64,000 nt of DNA, from positions 3,410,001-3,474,000 of the forward strand of contig NZ_SMGP01000001.1 in the NCBI RefSeq assembly GCF_004339745.1, in the 5' to 3' direction. Source of the DNA: Paraburkholderia sp. BL9I2N2 (lineage in GTDB: Bacteria > Pseudomonadota > Gammaproteobacteria > Burkholderiales > Burkholderiaceae). Positions 48,623 to 57,701 of the stretch are shown here, in pieces. The notes below the pieces were generated by a model, which saw nothing but the letters and a program-made list of their open reading frames with translations, was not told the DNA's origin and searched no databases. Position 1 is the stretch's first letter, and each line of letters opens with the position of its first letter. The position numbers were made by a program, and so were the translations under genes.

Positions 48623-49012
48623 ATGCGCACCCAGTTTTTCAGGTTCGCCATTGCCGGCGCCATCGGCTTTCTGGTGGATGCCGGCGTGCTGTATGTGGCG
48701 CTGGCAATCGGCCTCGGGCCATATCTCGGCCGCGTCGTCTCCTTTCTCTGCGCAGCTTTCGCAACGTGGCAGATCAACCGCCGCATGACCTTCGTGGTGA
48801 AGCGGACGGAGTCGCTCTGGACCGAATGGGTGCGTTATCTGGCCGCCATGTCGGTGGGAGGCGCATGCAACTACGGGACCTATGTGGTCATGCTGCTGTT
48901 CCTGCCCAAGGTGACCGTTGCGCCGCTCATCGCGCTGGGGGTGGGCTCGATCGTCGGCATGTTCGTCAACTTCGCATTCGCGAAGTGGTGGGTCTTTCGC
49001 GCCCAGCATTGA
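48623..49012 (+). CDS. GtrA-family membrane protein (putative flippase)
   Basis: A 129-residue protein with four transmembrane helices. It opens MRTQFFRFAIAGAIGFLVD and has the family's mid-segment ATWQINRRMTF and a C-terminal NFAFAKWWVF. GtrA proteins are thought to flip polyprenyl-phosphate-linked sugars to the periplasm. It abuts the GT2 gene without gap, so the pair is cotranscribed and probably translationally coupled. Confidence 0.92.
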   Translation: MRTQFFRFAIAGAIGFLVDAGVLYVALAIGLGPYLGRVVSFLCAAFATWQINRRMTFVVKRTESLWTEWVRYLAAMSVGGACNYGTYVVMLLFLPKVTVAPLIALGVGSIVGMFVNFAFAKWWVFRAQH

Positions 49013-49126
49013 ACGACAGCGCCGCAAGCTGTCAGTCATTAACGGCGTGTTATTGCATGCTGGGAGCTTGCTAATTCAGCACGCGGATGCATCTGCCGTT
49101 CCGCGGCTGATCAGCGCCCTGCTGGC

Positions 49127-49325
49127 TCACGGACGCACATTTACGCCATTCACCGAATAAGCTGCCGTTTTCGGCGAGAACTTACGGCGCAAAGCTCGCG
49201 CGCCATTCTGCGAAGGAACTTCGACCAGCTTATTCATCGCGTAACCGAGGATAAGCGCGCCGAACACAGTCGCGAACCAGACTGGCACGGCGCCGAAGCG
49301 CGGATAGAGAATCACTAGCGACACG
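49127..49325 (-). pseudogene. C-terminal remnant of an acyltransferase-3 family protein
   Basis: It encodes two hydrophobic stretches ending FGALILGYAMNKLVEVPSQNGARALRRKF, the usual end of OafA-like membrane acyltransferases. The upstream part is missing and IS110-type sequence begins at about 49338. It is separate from the complete acyltransferase at 52987. Confidence 0.55.
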
Positions 49326-49337
49326 CTCAATACGACG

Positions 49338-49845
49338 TATCTCGGAGGCGAGCACGCTAGCTGTGATAGGCCCTACGCTAGGAATGCTCAGCAGACGTTG
49401 GCCGAGGTCGTCGTCGGCAAGCTGCATCTTTATATCCTTGTCGATTTCGACAATCTGTTTGCTGAAGTATTTGGAATGAACGTGTAAGCGTTCAAGGATA
49501 GAAACCAGACGGGGGGCAGGGAGTGTGCTGCAAGCACGGCCGGCAGGTGCGCGATGCCTGTTAGACCGATCGGCAAGCTGACCGAATTCGAACAGAAAGC
49601 CGTGAATCTGATTGATGGTCATCGTGCGATTACGAGTCAACGACTCGCGCACACGATGCAAGGCTGACAGTGTTTGTTGCGATTCGGTCTTCGGCGTGAT
49701 GAAGCGCATCGAAGGACGTGACGCGGCCTCACAGATCGCTTCCGCGTCGACAAAATCATTGTTGTCGCCCTTTACGAACGGACGTAAGCGTGGCGCCAGC
49801 CTTGTGATTACCCACATTTCAGCCGCGAAATCTGGTAACCTGGCA
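49338..49845 (-). pseudogene. IS110/IS1111-family transposase fragment
   Basis: The fragment reads LRPFVKGDNNDFVDAEAICEAASRPSMRFI, SALHRVRESLTRNRTMTINQIHGF and LLSIPSVGPITASVLASEI, the middle of an IS110-type protein including the D-x-x-D-A region. The N-terminus is cut near the IS50-like element and the C-terminal serine domain is missing after SEI. It is a different lineage from the other IS110 proteins in the window. Confidence 0.8.
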
Positions 49846-49873
49846 CGCGTTATATAGTCATTGCGCGAGCGAG

Positions 49874-51295
49874 ATGGCTGAAAAAAAGCGAGCGGACGAG
49901 CGAGCCTGGATTGAGAAGGAGATCGAGGCGAGCAAATTTCAGGATGTCAGATTGCGCAAGCGCTTTGGCGTGGTGCTGGAGCGATTGTGGTCAGGCATGG
50001 GCGAAACGATTCCTTTTGCATGTCAGGATTGGGCTTCGACGAAGGCGGCTTACCGATTTCTGTCCAATGATCGGGTCAGCGAGCAGGATATTCTGAGCGG
50101 TCATTTCCAGGCGAGTGCGGATCGCTTCCGGTCGACGCGAGGGCCCATTCTGATCCTCCAGGATACGACGACATTCTCGTATCAGCGGGAGCGCCCAGAG
50201 CTGATCGGCTATACAGGCAAGATGATCATCAAGTGTCAAAAGAATGGTTCGCTAAAGCCGCTAACACAATGCGGCATTCTGATGCATTCGAGTCTGGTTG
50301 TTACTGCCGAAGGGTTGCCGTTGGGTCTGTCCGCAGTGAAGTTCTGGACCCGAAGTAGGTTCAAGGGTACTACGGCGCTCAAGCGCCACGTCAATCCGAC
50401 GAGCGTACCAATTGAGGAAAAGGAAAGTTATCGCTGGCGCGAGAACATGCGCCAAACAGATACACTGCTCGGCGACCCAGTCCGTTGCATTCACGTCGGC
50501 GATCGGAAAAGCGACATTTATGAACTGTTTTGCACGGCGCACGACCTGAGCACCTTCTTTCTTGTGCGGACCTGCGTTGACCGGCTCGCCGGAGATGGCC
50601 AGCACACCATCGCAGACGAAATGGAACAGGTTAAAGTTAAAGGGCTACACCGTGTCGAGGTCCGCGACGCGAAGGGACATCCGATGACTGTAACCCTTGA
50701 GCTTCGTTACCAGCGCATGACAGTGTTGCCGCCCATTGGCAAGCAAAGCCGTTACCTGGCTCCGCAACTGACGGTGATCCATGCGCAAGAGCGCAATGTG
50801 CCGCCCGGGCGTCCCGGCATCGAGTGGAAGCTGCTGACCAATCTCCCGGTCCAATCGCGTGCAGAAGCAATCGAGAAGCTCGACTGGTATGCCATGCGTT
50901 GGAAGATCGAAACTTTCCACAAGATCCTCAAATCCGGATGTAAGGCCGAGGACTCGAAGCTGCGCACCGCCGATCGACTTGCGAACCTTATCTCCGTATT
51001 GTGCATCCTGAGTTGGCGAATATTTTGGCTGACGATGATTAGCCGATGCGCGCCACAAGCTCCGGCCGAGGCAGCCTTCACGCAACCGAAATGGATCTGC
51101 TCGAGCGCCTGGTCCCGGACTTGCCGGCTGCGGCGCAAGCACCGCCGCTCTTGCGAAATCTAATCAAGGTCGCACGACTTGGTGGCTACCTTGCCCGAGC
51201 CAGCGATGCACCTCCCGGCAACACCGTCATGTGGCGTGGCATGCAGCGTCTCACCGACATTCAACTGGGATACGAACTCGCGCTGAACCGAAGTG
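49874..51295 (+). pseudogene. IS50-like (IS4-family) transposase with frameshift, interrupted by an IS2-group element
   Basis: The Tn5-type transposase starts MAEKKRADERAWIEKEIEASKF. It has D in ILILQDTTTFSY, D in IHVGDRKSDIYELF and E in WYAMRWKIETFHKILKSG. Near 51080 TTCACGCAACC lacks one base and the frame shifts; the true C-terminus (ATEMDLLERLVPD, RLGGYLARASDAPPGNTVMWRG) continues in the next frame. An IS2-group element begins at 51296. Removing it and one AAGTG copy gives a stop TAA at 52635-52637 three bases later. Confidence 0.88.
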
Positions 51296-51326
51296 TGGAT
51301 TTGCCCCTGTACTTCCGGACACCGCC

Positions 51327-52214
51327 TCACACTTGAGTTGACGAATCGGACCTGCGCCTAAACTCGCGTGGCGAGCGGTACTTCAGCGCGCTATGAGGGT
51401 GCTGCTCGTTGTAATGCTCGAACGCGACGGCGAGATTGCGCGCTGCAGTTGCTGCATCTGGTTTCGGCATGAAGGCAACATAGTCGCGCTTCATCGTCTT
51501 CACGAAGCTTTCCGCCATACCGTTACTTTGCGGGCTGCATACCGGTGTGGTCAATGGCTTCAGACCGATGTCAGAAGCAAAGGCCCTTGTTTTCTCCGCC
51601 GTGTAGCCCGAGCCATTGTCCGTCAGCCATTCAATTTCCGACGGCGCCTTCAGGACATCACCGAACCGGTTTTCAACGGCAGCCAGCATGACGTCGCGCA
51701 CCACGTCGCCACTGTGGCCACCGGTCGTCGCCGCCCAGCTCATCGCTTCGCGGTCGCAGCAATCCAGAGCAAACGTGACACGCAGCGGTTCGCCGTTGTC
51801 GCATCGAAATTCAAAGCCATCTGAACACCAACGCTGATTGCTCTTCGCCACCGCGACCTTGCCATCGTGTGGGCGCTGGGGGCGCGGCGGTGCCGGGCGG
51901 CGCTCCAGCAGCAAACCGTGGACGCGCATCACCCGGTACACCCGTTTGGCATTGACGGTCGCCGCGCGATGGTTCTCTCGCTGCCGACGCAACAGGCCCC
52001 ACACACGACGGTAGCCATAGCTAGGCAAATCAGCCACGGCCACTCGAATCTCTTCCACCAGACCGGCGTCGTCAGTCTTTCGAGCCGTACGCCCGTCCCG
52101 CCAGTCAGCCGGCCGCGCCAGCTTGTCCGCCACATTCGAGCGCGCTACACCGAGAACGTCACAGACCCGCTTCACTGGTCGTCCCCTGGCAATGAGGGTG
52201 AGCGCGCAATCCAT
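51327..52214 (-). CDS. IS2-group transposase OrfB
   Basis: A 295-residue integrase-core protein. D lies in [18 protein letters not shown] in [16 protein letters not shown] and E in [18 protein letters not shown]. An HTH_21 segment precedes the core ([16 protein letters not shown]). It overlaps OrfA by 43 bases in another frame, as expected for minus-one frameshift fusion in this family. The last codons read through the left inverted repeat region. Confidence 0.93.
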   Translation of the reverse strand: MDCALTLIARGRPVKRVCDVLGVARSNVADKLARPADWRDGRTARKTDDAGLVEEIRVAVADLPSYGYRRVWGLLRRQRENHRAATVNAKRVYRVMRVHGLLLERRPAPPRPQRPHDGKVAVAKSNQRWCSDGFEFRCDNGEPLRVTFALDCCDREAMSWAATTGGHSGDVVRDVMLAAVENRFGDVLKAPSEIEWLTDNGSGYTAEKTRAFASDIGLKPLTTPVCSPQSNGMAESFVKTMKRDYVAFMPKPDAATAARNLAVAFEHYNEQHPHSALKYRSPREFRRRSDSSTQV

Positions 52215-52558
52215 TTTCGCGACTTCGCTACCTCCACCGCCTCACGAAGAATCTCGTTCTCCATGGTCTTTTTCCCGAGCAATCGCTGAAGCTCCCTGAT
52301 TTGCTTGAGTGCATCGCTCAGTTCGGAAGCTGGCACGACTTCTTCGCCGGCACTGACCGCCGACAGGCCGCCATCCTGATGCAGCTTGCGCCAGTGAAAC
52401 AGCTGATTCGGATTCACGCCGTGCTTGCGTGCAACCATCGAGACCGACTTGCCCGGCTCAAAACTCTCCCGCACCATCGCCAGCTTCTCTTCCGCTGACC
52501 ACCGCCGCCGGCGCTCCGGCCCCGTCACTTCCATCATTTCTTGCTTGTTGTTAGTCAA
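52172..52558 (-). CDS. IS2-group transposase OrfA
   Basis: A 128-residue DNA-binding protein with a helix-turn-helix ([43 protein letters not shown]) and a C-terminal coiled coil ([33 protein letters not shown]). It overlaps OrfB. Length and pattern are normal for the group. Confidence 0.93.
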   Translation of the reverse strand: MTNNKQEMMEVTGPERRRRWSAEEKLAMVRESFEPGKSVSMVARKHGVNPNQLFHWRKLHQDGGLSAVSAGEEVVPASELSDALKQIRELQRLLGKKTMENEILREAVEVAKSRKWIARSPSLPGDDQ

Positions 52559-52637
52559 AACCCAGTCGTATGCCTACCCGCTATTTTAAGTGGGAGACTG
52601 TGTCCGGCGATTCAGGGGGCCGCTCCAAAGTGGGTAA

Positions 52638-52986
52638 TTGCAAGCAGGGTCGTACGGTTACGTTCAGGCGTCGCCGCAGTCCTGATCAGGCCGGCATTGC
52701 AAGATTAGGCCATCACCGCTCCAATGCCGAGCGAATCCAAGCCGTCAAATCTCGTCGGCAAAAAGATATGTTGAACGAGGGAGCAAGTTGGCGTCGCCAG
52801 ATATTCGATCACCTTGTCAACTTGCCATGCGCGGCGCGTATGCACCCATTATCGAGGTTGGCACGCCGCAACGAAGTCACACGATTAGAGGTCGTCTCAT
52901 CAAAGCGGAAGTATGCTGGAAAAGACCTCCGTCGATTTGCCGCTTACGTTGTGAATGACGAACAGTCGCCTGGAACGAACTGCTGG
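52638..52986. other. Right-hand remainder of the IS50-like element and flank
   Basis: No gene is seen. The first part should be the 3' non-coding end of the IS50-like element after its restored stop. The right end of that element was not located. Confidence 0.4.
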
Positions 52987-54114
52987 TCACGTTGGCGGTG
53001 TCCCAGTATCGCGTTGTCGCTTAAAACGGCTATTGACAATTTTTTTTCCAACGATCCGTTGAAAGGGCAGCTCGATAAATCGATAAGATAATTCTGCGGA
53101 GACAAAAACGAGACATCCGGCGATAGTTGCAGCAATAATGACGTTTTGAGCGTTTAGGGCAGGTCCGATTGTATGCGCCACGATTTCCTTGGTAACAATA
53201 ATCATTGGTAGGTGGCAGAGATAAACGGAATAAGACCGTTGTCCAAGCCAGATTATCGGCGCTCCTAGTGACCATTGAGAGAACGCTGTCCCAGTTAGCG
53301 AGGAAAGCAGGCACATAATTGCACCGACAGCGATCGTGGGAAGTACGAACGGTTGCGGAACATGGATTGGAGCTGATATGCAGACAAATATTCCGGCGAG
53401 CAACAGCGCGATGGCAAGCGCACGCGGCATTGATATTACAGGTAACGCCCCATTTTTTTGGAGCAGTAGAAATGTCAGCGCACCTAGCGAGAACGCCTGC
53501 ATGCGAAATGCCCACATCGTCGAAAAGCTTGCAGCCGAGAATGTCGACATGATAGCGGCAAAGATCAACATGGCTGCTACGGCCCATCGTCGACCCACCA
53601 TGCAAATGAGAGCAGTCAACACGGCATAAAGTTGCCATTCAAGTGACAGTGACCATGTCACGCTATTAAAGTCGGCATTTCCGCAATTCGCGCCGAGGTG
53701 TTGTGCACAATACACCCAGTACGCGTTTGAAACTCCGGCAACTGCAGTCGCAGCACCGACAGCAATCTTGGTGGGTTCGACGTCAGGGCTTGATACGATG
53801 AAGAAAGAGATGCAGACCGACGCGATACTCCAGAATAAGACGGTTGGAAAGAGACGCCCCCAGCGTCGCGTCCAAAACGTTGCCAAAGCTTCTCGCCGTG
53901 AGGTTGCTAACCGCTTGTCCCGCAAGAATGAATGGCAGATCAGAAGTCCAGAGATGGCAAAAAAAATGTCCACCCCAGGCCAAAAGGCGAAATGATCAAA
54001 AAGTCTTCCGTAGCCGGGCAGCGTGGGGAGGCGATTGCGGTAATGTTGAATAAGGACCAAAAGTATCGCCACGGCTCTAAGGCATTGGATGTCGTTATTT
54101 TTTTCAGGGCGCAT
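52987..54114 (-). CDS. Membrane acyltransferase (acyltransferase-3, OafA-like)
   Basis: A polytopic inner-membrane O-acyltransferase of about 375 residues with about ten hydrophobic segments. The N-terminal motif NDIQCLRAVAILLVLIQHYR carries the conserved R-A-x-A and the active-site His. GVDIFFAISGLLI and the long W-S-L-S-L-E-W segment (FNSVTWSLSLEWQLYAVL) are typical. It probably acetylates a sugar of the surface polysaccharide. The start at 54114 (MRPEKNNDIQCLRAV) is chosen from family alignment; the frame opens at 54327. It is slightly AT-richer than the polysaccharide genes around it, which may indicate separate acquisition. Confidence 0.88.
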   Translation of the reverse strand: MRPEKNNDIQCLRAVAILLVLIQHYRNRLPTLPGYGRLFDHFAFWPGVDIFFAISGLLICHSFLRDKRLATSRREALATFWTRRWGRLFPTVLFWSIASVCISFFIVSSPDVEPTKIAVGAATAVAGVSNAYWVYCAQHLGANCGNADFNSVTWSLSLEWQLYAVLTALICMVGRRWAVAAMLIFAAIMSTFSAASFSTMWAFRMQAFSLGALTFLLLQKNGALPVISMPRALAIALLLAGIFVCISAPIHVPQPFVLPTIAVGAIMCLLSSLTGTAFSQWSLGAPIIWLGQRSYSVYLCHLPMIIVTKEIVAHTIGPALNAQNVIIAATIAGCLVFVSAELSYRFIELPFQRIVGKKIVNSRFKRQRDTGTPPT

Positions 54115-55041
54115 ACGAAAAAGAGGGTAAATCCGGAAGATCGCTATCTTATCAGCCGAAACTGGAAACAAAAGTAAACCAAGTCTCCAAGTACGTCTCG
54201 TGCTCGCGCGGTAGGCCGTCAAGTCGAGAGCCTCCCAAGTGTTCGCGAGCGACGAAGACGCCGACAATGTTCGCTCAGAGAACACGGAAAGACGCATGGG
54301 AGGAGCTTCATCTTTGCAGGGTGGCACTTTTTCATCACATAATTGTCGGCCTGCGGATGCCGGGCCGGTGACGTTGCCTGCAAAGGCGGTATGAGCGTTT
54401 TAGGCACAGTGAACTGCAAAGGTCGGATGGTTCCGAACAGGCTTAAAAACATAAACAATGCTCCTTTCTTCAAACATGCGCAGGAAATTAGACGATTCGC
54501 AGGAAACGTGAAGCATTGCGTTGCATGAAGTCAGCCAGATCGGGTTATAAGAGGTGATGAAGTACAATACACCCTACCCCGCGCGCTGCCCATCATTCGA
54601 TCGACGGTCGGCCTAATGCGCTTTTTTGGTTCTGGCAGGCGGCCTCTTGAGCGCGGTACCAGGCGCTTCGGGGCTGCGGCGCACTCCGTTGTAAGCGACT
54701 CGACGGGGCGATCGGCCTGCGGCGGGTGATCGTTGTTCGCACATTCACCACCGCACCTATAGACCGTGGCAGCGTCTCAGTTGCTCATCTTTGACGGGCC
54801 AACCCGACAAATATGGTTCCTGTGATCTCCGGTTCGGCAGCTCAGCGCCCATCACGCGCCAGCGGTTATCCTTGGCTTGGACGACGATGGCGCCATCGCG
54901 GTCGATCCGGCTTGGTCTCTGGCTTGGCCTAAGGCAATGTAGCAAGCGTGCATTTAGCGCCGGGCATAGAAATGCCTATCGAATCACACGCTTACCATAT
55001 GCAACTTTTCATTCATCAATTGCGGATAAACAGACATATCA
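54115..55041. other. Intergenic region upstream of the ABC exporter
   Basis: No convincing gene is seen. It should contain the promoters for the acyltransferase (minus) and for the exporter (plus), but none was resolved. Local base composition is mixed. Confidence 0.4.
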
Positions 55042-55824
55042 ATGCTGACACCGATACTTACAGATTTAATTTCTAGCCTCCGATCTTGGAGGCTGTGGAC
55101 ACTCTTGGGTTGGCTCGAGGTCAGGCAGCGTTACGCCCGCTCGCGGGTTGGTCCCTTCTGGCTTACGATCAGCATGGGCGTGATGATTGCCTCCATCGGG
55201 ATCGTCTACGGGACGCTTTTCGGCCAAAGTATGGAGGAGTATCTGCCGTTTATTGCGGTCAGTCTCGTGATGTGGGGCACATTTTCGCAGACCGTCGTCG
55301 AAGGTAGCACAGCTTATATCAGCAGCGGTCAATATATCCGACAAGCCTCTACTCCGAAGCTGATCTTTGTTCTGCAAGTCATTTGGCGCAATCTGGTCAT
55401 CCTTGCGCACAACTTTGTCATCGTGCTGATTCTCTTGATCGCATTTGGCGTAAAGGATTGGGCCACATTACCTCTCTTTGTGCCGGCATTCCTTATTTAC
55501 ATGCTGAATGCGCTTTGGATCGCCATGGTCGCAGGGCTTTTGTCTGCGCGATTCCGTGACTTGCCACAGATCATCGCCGCACTCATGCAGATCGCTTTTT
55601 ATGTGACGCCAATCATCTATCGGCCTAAGGCAATGAGCCGCTTCTCGTTCATCGTAGATTTCAATCCGTTCGCATACCTGATCGAACTGGTGCGCGAGCC
55701 GTTGATTGGTCAGATGCCTAGCGCCCTGACCTGGGGGGTTTGCATCGGAATGGGACTCGCCGGGTGGACGTTGGCCCTTGTGCTCACCGGTCGTTACCTG
55801 AAACGCATTCCGTACTGGATCTAA
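55042..55824 (+). CDS. wzm: O-antigen/polysaccharide ABC exporter, permease
   Basis: A 260-residue ABC-2 type permease with six transmembrane helices. The N-terminal interfacial segment (WTLLGWLEVRQRYARSRVGPFW) and the TKLIFVLQVIWRNLVILAHNFVI stretch are typical of Wzm. With Wzt it exports a completed lipid-linked polysaccharide across the inner membrane. The ATG at 55042 has only a weak ribosome-binding site. The ATPase gene begins nine bases after its stop. Confidence 0.9.
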   Translation: MLTPILTDLISSLRSWRLWTLLGWLEVRQRYARSRVGPFWLTISMGVMIASIGIVYGTLFGQSMEEYLPFIAVSLVMWGTFSQTVVEGSTAYISSGQYIRQASTPKLIFVLQVIWRNLVILAHNFVIVLILLIAFGVKDWATLPLFVPAFLIYMLNALWIAMVAGLLSARFRDLPQIIAALMQIAFYVTPIIYRPKAMSRFSFIVDFNPFAYLIELVREPLIGQMPSALTWGVCIGMGLAGWTLALVLTGRYLKRIPYWI

Positions 55825-55833
55825 GAGATAAGC

Positions 55834-56586
55834 ATGACCTTTATAGAATTGAAAGACACAACGCTCGACTTACCTATCTACGACGTTCAGGGACGTTCCT
55901 TGAAAAAGAAGGTCCTGCGGATGGGCCGTCGGAACGCCATCGCAGAAGACAACGACGGCGTGATTGTTGTTCGCGCGCTGGACAACGTGACGCTTCGCTT
56001 CGAAGCGGGCGACCGCGTCGGGCTGATCGGCCATAACGGAGCTGGGAAGTCCACACTACTGCGTACGATGGCTGGGATCTACTCGCCGACCCAAGGCATA
56101 GTGACCACCAGCGGAAAGACGGTTCCCTTGCTTGATATCAGCCTCGGCATGGACGACAACTCGACGGGCATGCAGAACATCCGGCTGCGAGGTCTGCTCC
56201 TTGGCATGAGCGATGCGGAGATCAAGGCTAAACAGCGGGCGATTGCAGAGTTTTGCGAACTAGGAGATTACCTCGACTTGCCGCTCCGTACTTACTCGAG
56301 CGGGATGCGCGTGCGTCTAGCATTCGCAGTCTCCACAGCCGTTGACGCCGACATCCTACTGCTTGACGAAGTGATGGGTGTTGGCGATGCAGCGTTCATG
56401 CACAAAGCGAAGGAGCGCCTCCAAGATCTGCACAGTAGGGCCGAGATTGTGGTGCTCGCGATGCATGCAAACTCCGAAATTCGCCGCGTTTGCAACAAGG
56501 CACTCTGGATGGACCACGGCCGAGTCCGTGCGTTTGGCGACGTGGAAGAGGTGGTTGCGGCCTATGAAGCTACGACAAAAATCTGA
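55834..56586 (+). CDS. wzt: O-antigen/polysaccharide ABC exporter, ATPase
   Basis: A 250-residue ATPase with Walker A GHNGAGKST (66-74), signature region YSSGM (154-158) and Walker B ILLLDE (174-179), followed by GVGD. It ends soon after the nucleotide-binding domain, so it lacks the C-terminal carbohydrate-binding domain of long Wzt proteins. Short forms (KpsT/TagH-like) recognise the lipid-linked chain without a capped non-reducing end. AAGAGA precedes the ATG. It is cotranscribed with wzm. An IS66 element begins about 150 bp downstream. Confidence 0.92.
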   Translation: MTFIELKDTTLDLPIYDVQGRSLKKKVLRMGRRNAIAEDNDGVIVVRALDNVTLRFEAGDRVGLIGHNGAGKSTLLRTMAGIYSPTQGIVTTSGKTVPLLDISLGMDDNSTGMQNIRLRGLLLGMSDAEIKAKQRAIAEFCELGDYLDLPLRTYSSGMRVRLAFAVSTAVDADILLLDEVMGVGDAAFMHKAKERLQDLHSRAEIVVLAMHANSEIRRVCNKALWMDHGRVRAFGDVEEVVAAYEATTKI

Positions 56587-57195
56587 CCAGGTTCGTAGCG
56601 TGTATGCCGCGCGTTAATGTCTAGCGCCGAATATTGCGGGATCAATTCGGCGCGAACGGCCAACTACGGAAGAACTCTACGGGGCCAATTCGCGCCGTTG
56701 CCCCATTCCTAGCGTGCGTCGGGAGCCCCAGGCACGGTATTTGTACGCGGCCAGCCAACCCGTCTTGAGGGATTGAACTAACCGAGCGCAACCGTCGGCT
56801 GCCAGCGGTGAGGCAGCAATGTTGCAATGTCGCTGGCCCTATGGGTCGGCAGTCGGGTGAGAACGTCCTTCAGATAGGCGTGCGGTTCGTGGCCATTGAG
56901 TTGCGCTGAACGCAACAGGCTCATGATGGCGGCAGCGCGTTGGCCTGCTCGCAGCGAACCGGCAAACAACCCGTTGGACCTGCCGATAGCCCATGGCCGT
57001 ATCTGGTTTTCGACCCAGTTGTTGTCTATGGGCACGTGGCCGTCATCGAGATAGCGCGTAAGCGCTTCCCAGCGTTTAAGACTGTATTCCAGCGCTTTCG
57101 CAATCGCAGAACCTTCCGAAACCAGCTTGCGCTGCGCCACCATCCATTCGTGAAGTGTATCCGTCAGCGGAACCCGTGTTGACGGTGTCGCGCGG

Positions 57196-57687
57196 TTAGA
57201 TGTCGACGATCTTCCGCAACAGAGCGTAAGAGACCCGCCAATGACCTTCCGAATCATTAACAGCGATGGACGCGGTTTTTGCGTTGAGGCGGACGATGAT
57301 ACCGACCCGCTCGCTCAGATGTTTGTCGGTGAAGCCGACGGTGTCGCCGATGAAGAATTCCTCTCGCTGAGCTCGCGGTGGCGGCGACGCAGGCGCGTGG
57401 GTTGGGCCGCTCACAGTGTCAGGGATAACCGCCGCGTAGAGCACCGACCAACGCTGACGGCTCTGGTTGTCCTGAATTACCGCCTGGGTTTGCCGCAGCT
57501 CCACCACCGTTCCGTGCGAAGGTGGTGCGAGCGGATCGCCCCCGATATAACTGACCTCCATTCCCAGGTGCAAGTGTTGACGTACTTCGAGAATACGTCG
57601 CGGGTCGTCCAGCATTTTGCCGATGGCGAGATAGAGGCGATACAACTCGGCGCTGGGCGCCTGCCGAAGCGAGTCGAGAATGTCCAT
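57196..57687 (-). CDS. Passenger protein of IS66-like element B, two KOW/SH3-like repeats
   Basis: A 163-residue protein. Residues 1-40 are helical (DSLRQAPSAELYRLYLAIGKML). Two similar beta-rich units follow, about residues 42-88 and 114-160. Each has G-x-x-V at its start, a central turn followed by V-x-L, and W-(S/R)-V-x-Y-A near its end (W80 to A85; W150 to A155). A Pro/Ala-rich linker joins them. The start lies 14 bases after the tnpC stop and the frame ends 39 bp inside the left terminus, so it belongs to the element. No known IS66 function is recognised; a nucleic-acid- or transposase-binding role is only a guess from the fold pattern. Confidence 0.8.
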   Translation of the reverse strand: MDILDSLRQAPSAELYRLYLAIGKMLDDPRRILEVRQHLHLGMEVSYIGGDPLAPPSHGTVVELRQTQAVIQDNQSRQRWSVLYAAVIPDTVSGPTHAPASPPPRAQREEFFIGDTVGFTDKHLSERVGIIVRLNAKTASIAVNDSEGHWRVSYALLRKIVDI

Positions 57688-57701
57688 GGATGTCTAGGCG
57701 T

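Larger units (their letters stand above)
51296..52627 (-). mobile_element. IS3-family (IS2-group) element with 5-bp target duplication
   Basis: The 1332-bp element has long imperfect inverted ends. The left starts TGGATTTGCCCCTGTACTTC and the complement of the right starts TGGAGCGGCCCCCTGAATCG; both continue with CCGGACAC. The second resembles the published IS2 end. AAGTG is repeated directly at 51291-51295 and 52628-52632. Both open frames are intact. Confidence 0.92.

Noticed and set aside
47402..49039. Long minus-strand open frame of 545 codons
   Set aside because: It is antisense to the GT2 and GtrA genes, rich in His, Gln, Arg and Asp as expected from a shadow frame of high-GC coding DNA, and has no domain.
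52570..53091. 173-codon plus-strand frame
   Set aside because: It starts inside the IS2-group end and runs antisense into the acyltransferase gene, with no domain.
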